Positions 45,234 to 53,625 of a stretch of DNA of 64,000 nucleotides are shown here, one piece after another. Origin of the DNA: Massilia eburnea (GTDB lineage: Bacteria > Pseudomonadota > Gammaproteobacteria > Burkholderiales > Burkholderiaceae_D); assembly GCF_009720745.1 (NCBI RefSeq), contig NZ_WNKX01000003.1, forward strand, positions 248,001 to 312,000, in the 5' to 3' direction. A program made the translations under genes and the position numbers. Below the pieces are notes generated by a model, which saw only the letters and a list, made by a program, of their open reading frames with translations, was not told where the DNA came from and searched no databases. The number at the start of each line of letters is the position of its first letter. Within the stretch, counting starts at the first letter, position 1.

Positions 45234-47086
45234 CAGAACGAGGACGACAGGCTAAAGGACATGAAATTACGGTCGCGCATCAGGTTGCTGTTGCCGCCGC
45301 CCCAGTTCTTGGTAAAGTCGACACGCAGCTTCGTTTCAGGCTTCACCTTGAAGTCAATCGTTGCGCCCAATACTGCCGCGCCCATCCCTTTCACAAACCC
45401 AGGCAGCGCCGTTGCGGACACGCCGGACACGCCTTGCGAAATGGCGATGTCTGGAATCAGCGAGGAACGCGTGCCGAAAATATTCGGGTAAGTCAGCGAG
45501 GCCGCCACCACCACGCCCGAAGATGTCTTGGTCGGCAGCGCATAATCGGCCGTCACTGCGTAAGGAATGCCAGCGTTCTTCTGCAGTTTCGGGTAGTGCG
45601 CTACCGCGGCTTCCGCAGTGATCGTGCCTTCGCTCGCGCCAAAGGCTTGCAGCAAGCCGCCCAGTGGGCCGGATGGGGACATGATGTGAATCCCCGTCAG
45701 GTGCAGCTGGAAGTGGCGCGTATCGACCCACCCCTTGCAACTTGTGCCCACTGGAGCCACTGTGAAATCGGCCAGCGCATTGCAGTAATAGGGATTGCTC
45801 GGATCAATCACGGAGCTCGGATCGATCGCCACCCCGTCATGCGGACGGTAGGACAACTCGGTACCGATTGCCCAATCGCCTGCCTGGAAGTTGTACGACA
45901 CGCCGAACAGGCTGCGCTTCTGGCCATAATCCTGGTAGGCCTGCCAGCCGAATGGGTTTGCCGGGTTGCCGGGAACTTCATAGGAGACGAAAGGAACCTT
46001 GTCGTTATAACGGTAGTAGTAGACGCCCAGTTCATCACCGGATTCCGGCAAGCGATAGCGCAAGGCGACGCCGCCCTGCCAAGCTTTTGGCCGGTGGTCT
46101 GCCGCACGTGGAATCACGGTACCGGTGCCGAGAAGCTGGCCTGCCGGGTTGACATCGGCGCTTGCCAGCTCGTCGAAACTGAGCATGCGGCCATAGCTGT
46201 TGATGACGGTCGCAGTATTGCCGATCGTCCCGTAAGGCATGGCCGGTACACCTGCTTGCGCCAGCGCAGCATTCAGCACCGATGTCGGCAGATAGATCCC
46301 GCGGCCGCCTTTGCCAACAAAATTAGAGGTGGAGAAGAAGGTGCCTGGTGCGTCAAAGGCGAAACTGTTCCACTTCCACTGGTAGTACGCTTCGATACCC
46401 AGGCCCGGCGCCAGCGAAGAGCTGAGCGAAACGATAGGCGAAGGAATGAACAGGTTTTTCAGCGGCGTTCCCGGCTGGTGCGCGGCAGGCACGTAGATCG
46501 GGTTGATGGCATTGATACCGCCGGTAATGAACAGGTTCTCGCCCCAGTTCAGCACCTGGTTGCCGACGCGCAGGCGCGCCTCCTGGCTGCCGATGTCGAA
46601 CTTCTTGTTGATGTAGGCATCGAGCAGACGCGGATTACTCTTTGCAAAATCCTTGGCTTCAGGGTCGAGCGGTGTACGCTTGGTCTTGTCGATCGAGAAG
46701 TCCTGGTTCACAACGCCGCGCACCAAGCCACTCCAGCCATCGCTGGCCCGTACAAACAGTTCGGTGGAAAACTGCAGGTTGGACGAGACCACTTGTCCGC
46801 GCTTGTAATTCAGGTTGCCCAGGTCCTGGTTCAGGCGCAGAGTATCGAGGTTCATCGAGAACGCCGCCGGATTGCTCGCCTGCAGCGGGGTCACCGCATC
46901 GCCGACGCAACCGCCGTTGTCGTTGCCGATAAAGCGGCACTGCGGCTTCGAAGTACGCACCGCAAGGCCGAACGATACGTTCGAATCAAGGTTGACGATC
47001 CAATTGTTTTCCAGCGTCCATTGGGTGGCATTGGCCAGCCCGGATTGCACAGCCAGGGCGCCCATCACAGCATGTCGTAATTTCAT
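45233..47086 (-). CDS. DUF1302 outer-membrane protein
   Basis: A 617 aa protein with a signal peptide (MKLRHAVMGALAVQSGLANA), then alternating hydrophobic/polar strands ending in an aromatic C-terminal strand (FMSFSLSSSF), as expected of an outer-membrane barrel. It typically accompanies DUF1329 and an RND-type pump in loci for hydrophobic substrates, and is considered a porin-like uptake component; this is family context. It begins 11 bases after the DUF1329 gene. Confidence 0.93.
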   Translation of the reverse strand: MKLRHAVMGALAVQSGLANATQWTLENNWIVNLDSNVSFGLAVRTSKPQCRFIGNDNGGCVGDAVTPLQASNPAAFSMNLDTLRLNQDLGNLNYKRGQVVSSNLQFSTELFVRASDGWSGLVRGVVNQDFSIDKTKRTPLDPEAKDFAKSNPRLLDAYINKKFDIGSQEARLRVGNQVLNWGENLFITGGINAINPIYVPAAHQPGTPLKNLFIPSPIVSLSSSLAPGLGIEAYYQWKWNSFAFDAPGTFFSTSNFVGKGGRGIYLPTSVLNAALAQAGVPAMPYGTIGNTATVINSYGRMLSFDELASADVNPAGQLLGTGTVIPRAADHRPKAWQGGVALRYRLPESGDELGVYYYRYNDKVPFVSYEVPGNPANPFGWQAYQDYGQKRSLFGVSYNFQAGDWAIGTELSYRPHDGVAIDPSSVIDPSNPYYCNALADFTVAPVGTSCKGWVDTRHFQLHLTGIHIMSPSGPLGGLLQAFGASEGTITAEAAVAHYPKLQKNAGIPYAVTADYALPTKTSSGVVVAASLTYPNIFGTRSSLIPDIAISQGVSGVSATALPGFVKGMGAAVLGATIDFKVKPETKLRVDFTKNWGGGNSNLMRDRNFMSFSLSSSF

Positions 47087-47096
47087 GGCTGTCTCC

Positions 47097-48464
47097 TTAG
47101 CGAGTGGTGGCGCGACGCAGGCCGTCCGGCTCAAAGACAGAAGACTTCAGGCGCCCTTCCCTTGCCGCGAGCCAGTCCGGCTCCTTGCGGCCGGCCAGCA
47201 CGCGGTCCAGCACAACACGGTGCGAGAGATGGTCGTAGCTGCTGTTGGCAGCCCATACGCAGGCGGGAATTTCCCATGCCATGTATGGGCCCATTTCGGT
47301 GGTGCGCCATACCTTGCCTTGCGCGTCGAACATGTCAGCAACCAGGATGATCCAGCTGTCTTCATCGATATAGAAGGTCCGCCTGGGGAACGTGTGGCGC
47401 ATGCCGTCCTTCAGGGACGCCTCCACTACCCATACACGGTGCAGCTCATAACGCGAGTGATCGCGGCTGAAGAACTTCGGCTTGACGACGTCTTCCACCT
47501 GATTCGCGGGGGAGTTCACGCGATAGGTGTTATAGGGGACGTAGAGCTCCTTCTTGCCCACCAGCTTCCAGTCGTAGCGGTCGAGTGGACCGTTAAACTG
47601 CAGGTACTGATCGACCACCAGCAGGTTCTCGGTATTCAGCTGAGGCGCGTCGTACTGGTAGGTCGGCGCGCGGCGTACGCGGCGCTGGCTGGAGAAATAC
47701 AGCCATACGTCATTGGGCTTGGCGAAGTTGTACTGCGCCAGCGTGGCGTCGCCAGCGATGGAGGCAGGGCCGGTATAGGTGTTCAGCAGCTGGTATTCGA
47801 TGCCGCCCGCATCGGCAATTCCCTTATTGGACGGAGACCACATCGGCGACATTTCCCACTCTTCCTGGACGATGGCTTCGCCGATACTGTCGCTGCCCTT
47901 CGGTGGAATAAAGCCCGCATGGGTGATATGGAAACCCTCGCCGCGCCAGTGCAGCTTGTGATTCCAGACCGCCTCCGCGCCATTACGCGGCATTGGGAAC
48001 GGCACGCCGGTGCCAAGAACTTCGGCAATATCGTAGCCATTGGCAGCCATCTTTGCGCTGCTTGCGTTCTTTTTGCTGCGTTCGTAGTAAAAGTCCGGGT
48101 AACCACAAGAGCGATGGGTCGCATAGATGTCCATGCGATAGCCGGGAATGCTCTTGATCATCTCAGCCTGACCTGCGGCCAGCTTGTCCTTGTAGCGGTC
48201 AACATTGCTTGCGTCGATCGAGAACAGGCGCTTCTCGCCTGCATACGGATCGGGACGCGGTGAGCCGGTCTTCCAGCCCGCCGGCGCTTTCATATCGCCG
48301 CCGGTCCATGCCGGAATCGTTCCCTCCTTATTGCCCGAACGCTCGGCGCCGACCGGGGTCAGGTCTTTGCCGAGGCGCGAAACATCCTGGTCAGCGCCTG
48401 TTGCGCCGGCCGAACTACCCAGCACAAGCAAGGTGCTGCATAACACTGTCTTGAGGCTCACCAT
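47097..48464 (-). CDS. DUF1329 envelope lipid-binding-like protein
   Basis: A 455 aa protein with a signal peptide (MVSLKTVLCSTLLVLGSSAG). Family-typical parts include LGKDLTPVGAERSGNKEGT near the mature N-terminus and YIDEDSWIILVADMFDAQG later. The fold is thought to resemble LolA/LolB-type lipid carriers. It is the first gene of the envelope operon, with the strongest regulatory motif of the locus (48485-48520) directly upstream. Confidence 0.93.
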   Translation of the reverse strand: MVSLKTVLCSTLLVLGSSAGATGADQDVSRLGKDLTPVGAERSGNKEGTIPAWTGGDMKAPAGWKTGSPRPDPYAGEKRLFSIDASNVDRYKDKLAAGQAEMIKSIPGYRMDIYATHRSCGYPDFYYERSKKNASSAKMAANGYDIAEVLGTGVPFPMPRNGAEAVWNHKLHWRGEGFHITHAGFIPPKGSDSIGEAIVQEEWEMSPMWSPSNKGIADAGGIEYQLLNTYTGPASIAGDATLAQYNFAKPNDVWLYFSSQRRVRRAPTYQYDAPQLNTENLLVVDQYLQFNGPLDRYDWKLVGKKELYVPYNTYRVNSPANQVEDVVKPKFFSRDHSRYELHRVWVVEASLKDGMRHTFPRRTFYIDEDSWIILVADMFDAQGKVWRTTEMGPYMAWEIPACVWAANSSYDHLSHRVVLDRVLAGRKEPDWLAAREGRLKSSVFEPDGLRRATTR

Positions 48465-48484
48465 CGTCTCCTTAGTAAATCTGC

Positions 48485-48520
48485 GTAGGACAACAAACCA
48501 ATCTTAGGACAACTGTACAA
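48485..48520. promoter_or_regulatory. Shared operator/promoter block, site A
   Basis: A 36-base block with 29 of 36 bases identical to site B (50993-51028). It has two GGACA half-sites 19 bases apart (GTAGGACA and TTAGGACAA), and ends GTACAA. On the minus strand it offers TTGTAC as a possible -35, with the repeated element in the spacer. It stands just before the DUF1329 start. Confidence 0.8.
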
Positions 48521-48543
48521 CCCTTAACTTAAAAAAAACCGCG

Positions 48544-48945
48544 CTACTTCGCCCCGCTACCCGCAACTGCAACAGCGCGGATTTCAACCACGAGGCCAGG
48601 CAAGGCCAGCTCAGTAATCCCGACTGCCGTCCACGACGGATAACGCTCCGGGAAGAATTGGTCCTTGACCGCCGAAAATGCCTGCACATCACCCTGCAGA
48701 TTCGTGTGAAAGGTCGTCAGTTCGACCACGTCGGCCAGGGTGGCGCCGGCGTGTTCCAGGATGTATTTCAGGTAGCCAAAGGCCAGCGCAGCCTGTGCTG
48801 CAATGCCGTCAGCCGGTCTCATTTCAGCATCGAGTCCAACCTGGCCTGAGACCCAGATGGTGTCGCCGACGCGAGTGGCAGGAGCGAAGTGGAAACCGTC
48901 ATACAGCGCCTGGGTACCCGGCGGAATAATTGCTTGGCGTTTCAT
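48544..48945 (-). CDS. Rid-family protein without the RidA arginine
   Basis: A 133 aa YjgF/Rid-fold protein starting MKRQAIIPPGTQALYDGFHF. The core VSGQVGLDAEMRPADGIAAQ and ELALPGLVVEIRAVAV are typical. In place of the RidA active-site Arg the sequence reads YPSWTAVG, so standard imine deamination is unlikely; it may bind or hydrolyse another ligand. It overlaps the membrane-protein gene by 4 bases and is the last gene of the acyl-CoA dehydrogenase operon. A T-run follows it (minus strand). Confidence 0.85.
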   Translation of the reverse strand: MKRQAIIPPGTQALYDGFHFAPATRVGDTIWVSGQVGLDAEMRPADGIAAQAALAFGYLKYILEHAGATLADVVELTTFHTNLQGDVQAFSAVKDQFFPERYPSWTAVGITELALPGLVVEIRAVAVAGSGAK

Positions 48946-49619
48946 ACGTAAGCCTTTCGTGAAGTAGGAAGTTTGCGAGAGATCGCGTTCTGCTCTGCGT
49001 TCTCCAACGCGCAATATGCGTAATACAGCTCGACGCACAGTGAAGACCAGGCCAATCCCGCAAGGATGTAGAAGACAATGTGCTCGGTATCGCCAGGAAT
49101 CTGGTAAAAGTCGTAGATACTGGCAATCGCTTGCGTCAGAATCAGGACCACGATAACGCCGGCAGCGTGGCCGCCTTCACCAGCATTGAACAGGCGCTTG
49201 GCGAAATACGCGAGATAGAACGAAAAGGCTGTCCACATCACGACATAGAAGACCGGTTTGAACGGCGCAAGGGACGGCACTGCGACCAACGCAACCGCTC
49301 CGGCAAAGGATGTTGCAAACAGCCATGCATCCACCTTCAGCGAAGGTTTGAATCGGTGCGTAATTGCCATCAAGCCCAGAGTAGTCACGATTGGAATGCC
49401 AAAGGCACGGGAAAACGCATCGCAGAAGTATGAGATGCTGTAAGCCCCCTGGATACCGGCGAGCGCAAAGATCAGGAAGTTCGAACCCGAAAAGGTCACG
49501 ATCAGCCATTCAAGCCCCAGCAGATAGTTGCCGCGCTTGAAGAACTTGATGCCATACACCAGCGATGTCACCACCAGCATTGAAGTTGAAAATAAGAGCA
49601 CATTAGTTTTGAAGTCCAC
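48942..49619 (-). CDS. Integral membrane protein, paralogue 1
   Basis: A 225 aa protein with about seven hydrophobic segments. A GTG at 49619 follows a GGAGA site. It aligns with the protein at 51811-52434: KRGNYLLGLEWLIVTFSGSN versus GKRNYLLGGLWFILAFSGLN, and LCVELYYAYCALE versus LCLELFYAYCALE. No family name comes to mind. It stands between the acyl-CoA dehydrogenase and the Rid-family gene and may serve uptake or sensing of the substrate. Confidence 0.8.
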   Translation of the reverse strand: MDFKTNVLLFSTSMLVVTSLVYGIKFFKRGNYLLGLEWLIVTFSGSNFLIFALAGIQGAYSISYFCDAFSRAFGIPIVTTLGLMAITHRFKPSLKVDAWLFATSFAGAVALVAVPSLAPFKPVFYVVMWTAFSFYLAYFAKRLFNAGEGGHAAGVIVVLILTQAIASIYDFYQIPGDTEHIVFYILAGLAWSSLCVELYYAYCALENAEQNAISRKLPTSRKAYV

Positions 49620-49641
49620 GACAATTCTCCGTTTGGGTTGT

Positions 49642-50931
49642 TTATTCCTTCGTCCAGCCGTTGCGATACAGATGGCCGGCCAACACACCCAGGCGCGATG
49701 TCAGGATGTAGTTTTCGCCGTCTTCGATCAGGGCCGAGCGCACGTCGCGGAAGATTTTCTCGATCGGAAATTCCTGCGTGGTGCCGTTGGCGCCAAAGAG
49801 CTGGAACGCCTCATGCGTAATCTTCATCGCTTCCTCCGTCACGCTAACCTTGGCCTGCGCGGTGACATAAGGATGGCTTTGTGGTGAGATGCGTGCGAAG
49901 GAAAGGCTGCGACGTGCAGTGGCACGCGCCATTTCCATGCGGCGCAGCATTTCGCCAATGCGCAGTTGCGTCATCTGATGGTCGATGAGCAGCGCCCCGC
50001 CCTGCTTGCGCTCATGGATGTAGGCCAGTGCAAGCTCAAACGCCGAACGCGCCGCACCAACGAATACCTGGCACATATGGGTACCGGCGAAAGACCACAT
50101 CGAAGCCAGGTTACCGAGGTATTCCTCTTGCAGCGCGATGGCAAAGCGTTTAGGTACCTTGACGTTGTCAAAGTAGATCTCGCCCTGCGGCAGTCCGCGC
50201 TGACCGATCTTGGCCAACGGCTTGCCACGGGTGATGCCCGGAAGGTCCAGCGGCAGGATCATGGCGATGCCGTTGGTGAAAGTAGGATTTTTGCCGCTGC
50301 TGTGGAAGCCGTCGCCGTAGTCGGCAGCCATATAGGCTAGAGCCACCTGCGCCACGGAACCATTCGAAATCCAGGCCGAAGTCTGGCCATTGATGATAAT
50401 TTCATCTGCCCCCACCTTGGCCGTCAAATTGCCGACTGGCTGCTTGCCCTCCGTCGCCAGCTCTTCGCGGTACAGGATGGCCGCATCCGAGCCGCGATCA
50501 GGTTGGGTGTTGATCCAGCATCCAATTTTACCGGTACACATATCGATCAGTTCCTGATTGCCGACCGACTGCGCCATCATCAGCGGAGCAGCGGCCGCAC
50601 CGATCGATACTGCCAGGCCCGAATCGCCCCAGCCCATTTCCTCGCCGATCAGAGATTCGATGCGGACAGCCGTTTCAGGCGGGAATTGGGAGATCAGTTG
50701 CGGGTCGAGACCCAGCTTCGCTGCCTCGAACATCGCCGCCCAGTAAGGGGAGGAAGGAGCAATGACCTCTTCCGGCGTCATACGGTCCAGCTCGCGGCCA
50801 ACCGGGCGCAGTACGTCGCGCGCCAGGCGGTGAACGGTGTGCTGGATCGCGCTTTCTTCTTCACCCAGTGGTGTTTCGAAACCGCTCAGACCAGCCAATG
50901 GCAATGCCGTGGATTTATACAGGCGAATCAT
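49642..50931 (-). CDS. Acyl-CoA dehydrogenase
   Basis: A 429 aa flavoprotein starting MIRLYKSTALPLAGLSGFET. FAD-binding and active-site segments include GEEMGWGDSGLAVSIGAAAA, GCWINTQPDRGSDAAI, and in the C-terminal half QLFGANGTTQEFPIEKIFRD. It begins the operon with the membrane protein and Rid protein. Its promoter block (site B) matches that of the DUF1329 operon, so both operons should respond together. Likely introduces a double bond into an acyl-CoA intermediate. Confidence 0.93.
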   Translation of the reverse strand: MIRLYKSTALPLAGLSGFETPLGEEESAIQHTVHRLARDVLRPVGRELDRMTPEEVIAPSSPYWAAMFEAAKLGLDPQLISQFPPETAVRIESLIGEEMGWGDSGLAVSIGAAAAPLMMAQSVGNQELIDMCTGKIGCWINTQPDRGSDAAILYREELATEGKQPVGNLTAKVGADEIIINGQTSAWISNGSVAQVALAYMAADYGDGFHSSGKNPTFTNGIAMILPLDLPGITRGKPLAKIGQRGLPQGEIYFDNVKVPKRFAIALQEEYLGNLASMWSFAGTHMCQVFVGAARSAFELALAYIHERKQGGALLIDHQMTQLRIGEMLRRMEMARATARRSLSFARISPQSHPYVTAQAKVSVTEEAMKITHEAFQLFGANGTTQEFPIEKIFRDVRSALIEDGENYILTSRLGVLAGHLYRNGWTKE

Positions 50932-50992
50932 TTGGTGCGTCTCCTTTCAATGTTGGCCATCAGGTCACCATGCTTCGGTAACTTTCTTCATT

Positions 50993-51028
50993 GTAGGACA
51001 GCGTACCAAACATAGGACAAAAGTACAA
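50993..51028. promoter_or_regulatory. Shared operator/promoter block, site B
   Basis: The second copy of the 36-base block: GTAGGACA at its left, then TACCAAACATAGGACAA (51004-51020) and GTACAA at its right, 60 bases before the acyl-CoA dehydrogenase start. The minus strand again has TTGTAC with the repeated element 2 bases behind it. Confidence 0.8.
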
Positions 51029-51095
51029 AGTAAATCTGAAAAGTGTTGCGGCGTGGCTTCGTCAGTCACGCCGCAGGAGATAAAACTGGGGGATG

Positions 51096-51761
51096 TCAGG
51101 CCAGGAGTGCCCTGACCAGGGTATGCATTTGCTCGTCGAGCTCGCGCAGATAACTGCGCCGCCCGCGGCCACCGCCAACCTGGAATGCAATACCGTCGGC
51201 CATGGCGATGAGCAGCGTTGCCTTCTGCAGGCACTCCTTGAGTCCGAGTGAAGGGTTAATGCGATTGATGAGCGAACCAATCTCGTGCGTTAGCGTTTCA
51301 TACCACTCATCCAGGAGTCGCGAACACTCGGGATCGACTGCCGCCAACGACGCGAAATGGCACCATAACGATGATCCCTCAACGTTTTTCACATCAAGCA
51401 GTACCCGAGCGACGAGGACTGACAAAGTTTCGCTGGGGGGGGTATCGGCAGCCATGGCGCGACTCAAATCCGCCATATAGGCTTCAACCACTGGCTCGAC
51501 AACCGCCCGCAGCACGGATAGCCGGGTTGGGAAGTAGTACTGCAAGTTACTAATGCTAATGCCGGCGCGCAGGGCAACCTCGCGCAACGTGAATTCCAGG
51601 CTGCCACCTTCAAGAAGCAGTTTGCGCGCAGCCTCGATAATCCCATTACGCGTTCGCTGGCCTTGCGCCCGCAGGTCGCGGCGCACAGGTTCGTTTAAAG
51701 TTTCCTTGGCATTCCGGCGCTTGCGTGCAGGGCGTTCATCAGTCGAGACTGTCATTGTCAC
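51096..51761 (-). CDS. TetR-family regulator of the catabolic locus
   Basis: A 221 aa regulator with a 30-residue basic N-terminal tail, then a helix-turn-helix (LREVALRAGISISNLQYYFP, about residues 58-77) and a ligand domain ending REL-DEQMHTLVRALL. It is surrounded by genes whose upstream regions share a motif, and a copy of the core AAACATAGGA lies 8 bases before its own start (51769-51778). Autoregulation and control of the neighbouring operons are likely; the ligand is unknown. Confidence 0.92.
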   Translation of the reverse strand: MTMTVSTDERPARKRRNAKETLNEPVRRDLRAQGQRTRNGIIEAARKLLLEGGSLEFTLREVALRAGISISNLQYYFPTRLSVLRAVVEPVVEAYMADLSRAMAADTPPSETLSVLVARVLLDVKNVEGSSLWCHFASLAAVDPECSRLLDEWYETLTHEIGSLINRINPSLGLKECLQKATLLIAMADGIAFQVGGGRGRRSYLRELDEQMHTLVRALLA

Positions 51762-51768
51762 TCTATCT

Positions 51769-51778
51769 AAACATAGGA
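51769..51778. promoter_or_regulatory. Operator core, site D, at the TetR gene
   Basis: AAACATAGGA, identical to the centre of site B, directly before the TetR start. The flanks do not match, so this is the weakest of the four sites. Confidence 0.55.
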
Positions 51779-51810
51779 ACTACCATTGTTATGTTGATTG
51801 ACCTAAGAAG

Positions 51811-52434
51811 TCAATGGCCGCGCCGTTCCAACGCACAGTAGGCATAGAACAGTTCGAGGCAAAGATAGGCCGCCACAGCGCCCTCGATCATGAAGTAAAA
51901 CATGCGGTTTTGCGTATCGACAATGCCAGTTGAGATCACCACGACCTGCGCGCCAAACAAGGCCACCGAAACACCGATCGCATGGAGGTACTCTCCAACG
52001 TCGGCCAAGCGCTTGGCGAAGTACCACAAATAGACCGAAAACATAGCCCACGCCCCGATACGAAAACATGGTTCCAGCCAAGCGATTCCGGTCACAGATT
52101 CAATCAATGCCGTACCAAGGAGTACCATACTGAGGACAAACAGGCTGGCTCGCACCGAAGGCCGGTAGCGATGTGTTACAGCCATAAGCCCAGCGGTTGC
52201 TACAACGGGAATTCCAAGTCCCCGCGAAAACACATCACAAAGATTCGCGATGTCGTAGGCAACTGAGACACCATACAGCCCAAATAGCAGGAAATTCAAC
52301 CCAGAGAAGGCCAAGATGAACCACAAACCACCCAGCAGGTAGTTTCTTTTCCCCAACAACGCCCAACCCGATGTACTTGCAATCGTGACCAGGAGTAAAG
52401 TGGCCAAAGAAAGCGCGAAAGTTTGGATGTCCAT
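51811..52434 (-). CDS. Integral membrane protein, paralogue 2
   Basis: A 207 aa protein with about seven hydrophobic segments, starting MDIQTFALSLATLLLVTIAS. It aligns with the protein at 48942-49619 (GKRNYLLGGLWFILAFSGLN; CDVFSRGLGIPVVATAGLM; YLWYFAKRLADVGEYLHAIG). It lies between the TetR gene and the divergent diguanylate cyclase, with site C in its promoter. No named family recognised. A sensor or permease accessory role is a guess. Confidence 0.8.
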   Translation of the reverse strand: MDIQTFALSLATLLLVTIASTSGWALLGKRNYLLGGLWFILAFSGLNFLLFGLYGVSVAYDIANLCDVFSRGLGIPVVATAGLMAVTHRYRPSVRASLFVLSMVLLGTALIESVTGIAWLEPCFRIGAWAMFSVYLWYFAKRLADVGEYLHAIGVSVALFGAQVVVISTGIVDTQNRMFYFMIEGAVAAYLCLELFYAYCALERRGH

Positions 52435-52469
52435 GACGGCACCTTTGATCTAGGTTTATAAGTACATGT

Positions 52470-52486
52470 TAGCAAACTTAGGACAA
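52470..52486. promoter_or_regulatory. Operator core, site C, in the divergent promoter
   Basis: TAGCAAACTTAGGACAA matches 15 of 17 bases of the central part of site B. It lies between the membrane-protein gene (minus) and the diguanylate cyclase (plus), so both may be controlled by it. Confidence 0.7.
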
Positions 52487-52503
52487 ACAGCCAAACAAAT
52501 AAA

Positions 52504-53625
52504 ATGGGGCGACAAATGAATGCTTGTCGCGAGGTTTTGCGATTGAATGTTGATGGCACTTACCTGGGGCGGAAATTTCTCGCCTATCGCTCCCAAACAA
52601 GTCTACTCATTGCGCTTACAGCCTTGCTGGGCGCTGGCGAATGGGTACTCGACTACATGAATGATCCGGCCACTGCTGGCAACCTGGTCTGGCTGAGACT
52701 GGCGTTTGTTTGGATGCTGATCCCGGCTTGGGGAGTTTGGCTCACCAGCAACCATACTCTCGCCGCCCTCATCGCATTATTCGCCTTGGCCCTGGCGCAG
52801 TTTCATGACATTGCGATCCTGAAAACGCAGTCTGGTGGATTGACCCCAGCGATCATGAGCTCGATCTTCTATCCCATGGTTGCGGTGTTGCTGTGCCTGG
52901 GCTTCTCGCTGTTCGTCAATTGGATGGCACTGGCATTGGTATCGATCAGCCCCTTCCTTTTGGCCAAGACTGGATGGCTCGGCAATTTCCCTTATCAACT
53001 GTATGGCATGGTTATCTGGCCCACTTCGATTTTCCTGGCGCTCATTTGCGTGGCGTTCGCGTTCGGCGACCGACGCCGGCATCTGCTGGAGAAGGCGCTT
53101 GAAGATGCCTCGAACACGGACCCGCTGACAGGAGTCGCCAACCGACGGCACTTCCAACTCCTGCTGCAGCGCGAAACATCGCGCTTCCTGCGTACATCGC
53201 ATCCATGCACACTTTTGATGCTCGATATCGACCATTTCAAGCGCATAAACGACACCTTCGGTCACCCTACAGGAGACCGCGCGATACAAGCGCTGGCCAA
53301 TATCTGCTGCAAGATGTCGCGTGATGTGGACATCGTTGCACGGCTCGGGGGCGAAGAATTCGCCATTCTCATGCCGGAAACCGTTCTTGAACGATCGGCG
53401 CACCTGGCAGAGCGGATTCGCCTGCAAGTACAAGAACTCAAGATGCGATGTAATTCGGGTTCGGAATTCCAGTGGACGGTCAGCATAGGTATAGCCAGCC
53501 TACAGTTGCCTGCGCAGGCTGGCAAAGATGCGGCGGGATTGGGAGAGCAGCTCATGACGCGCGCAGATGCCGCTCTTTACGATGCAAAGAACGCCGGGCG
53601 GAACTTGACCAGGTTCGCAACCTGA
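52504..53625 (+). CDS. Membrane-bound diguanylate cyclase (GGEEF)
   Basis: A 373 aa protein with six hydrophobic segments in the first ~190 residues (for example TLAALIALFALALAQFHDIA) forming a membrane sensor, then a GGDEF domain: NTDPLTGVANRRHFQ, MLDIDHFKRINDTFGH, and VARLGGEEFAILM, with an RDVD inhibitory-site motif before it. The start is ATG 52504 or 52516. It may link the substrate state of the adjacent locus to c-di-GMP, since it shares a promoter region with a predicted TetR target. Confidence 0.92.
   Translation: MGRQMNACREVLRLNVDGTYLGRKFLAYRSQTSLLIALTALLGAGEWVLDYMNDPATAGNLVWLRLAFVWMLIPAWGVWLTSNHTLAALIALFALALAQFHDIAILKTQSGGLTPAIMSSIFYPMVAVLLCLGFSLFVNWMALALVSISPFLLAKTGWLGNFPYQLYGMVIWPTSIFLALICVAFAFGDRRRHLLEKALEDASNTDPLTGVANRRHFQLLLQRETSRFLRTSHPCTLLMLDIDHFKRINDTFGHPTGDRAIQALANICCKMSRDVDIVARLGGEEFAILMPETVLERSAHLAERIRLQVQELKMRCNSGSEFQWTVSIGIASLQLPAQAGKDAAGLGEQLMTRADAALYDAKNAGRNLTRFAT

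Noticed and set aside
45434..47080. 548 aa plus frame
   Set aside because: Antisense to DUF1302, with no start signal or family character. The same applies to 43653-45230 and 46815-48263.
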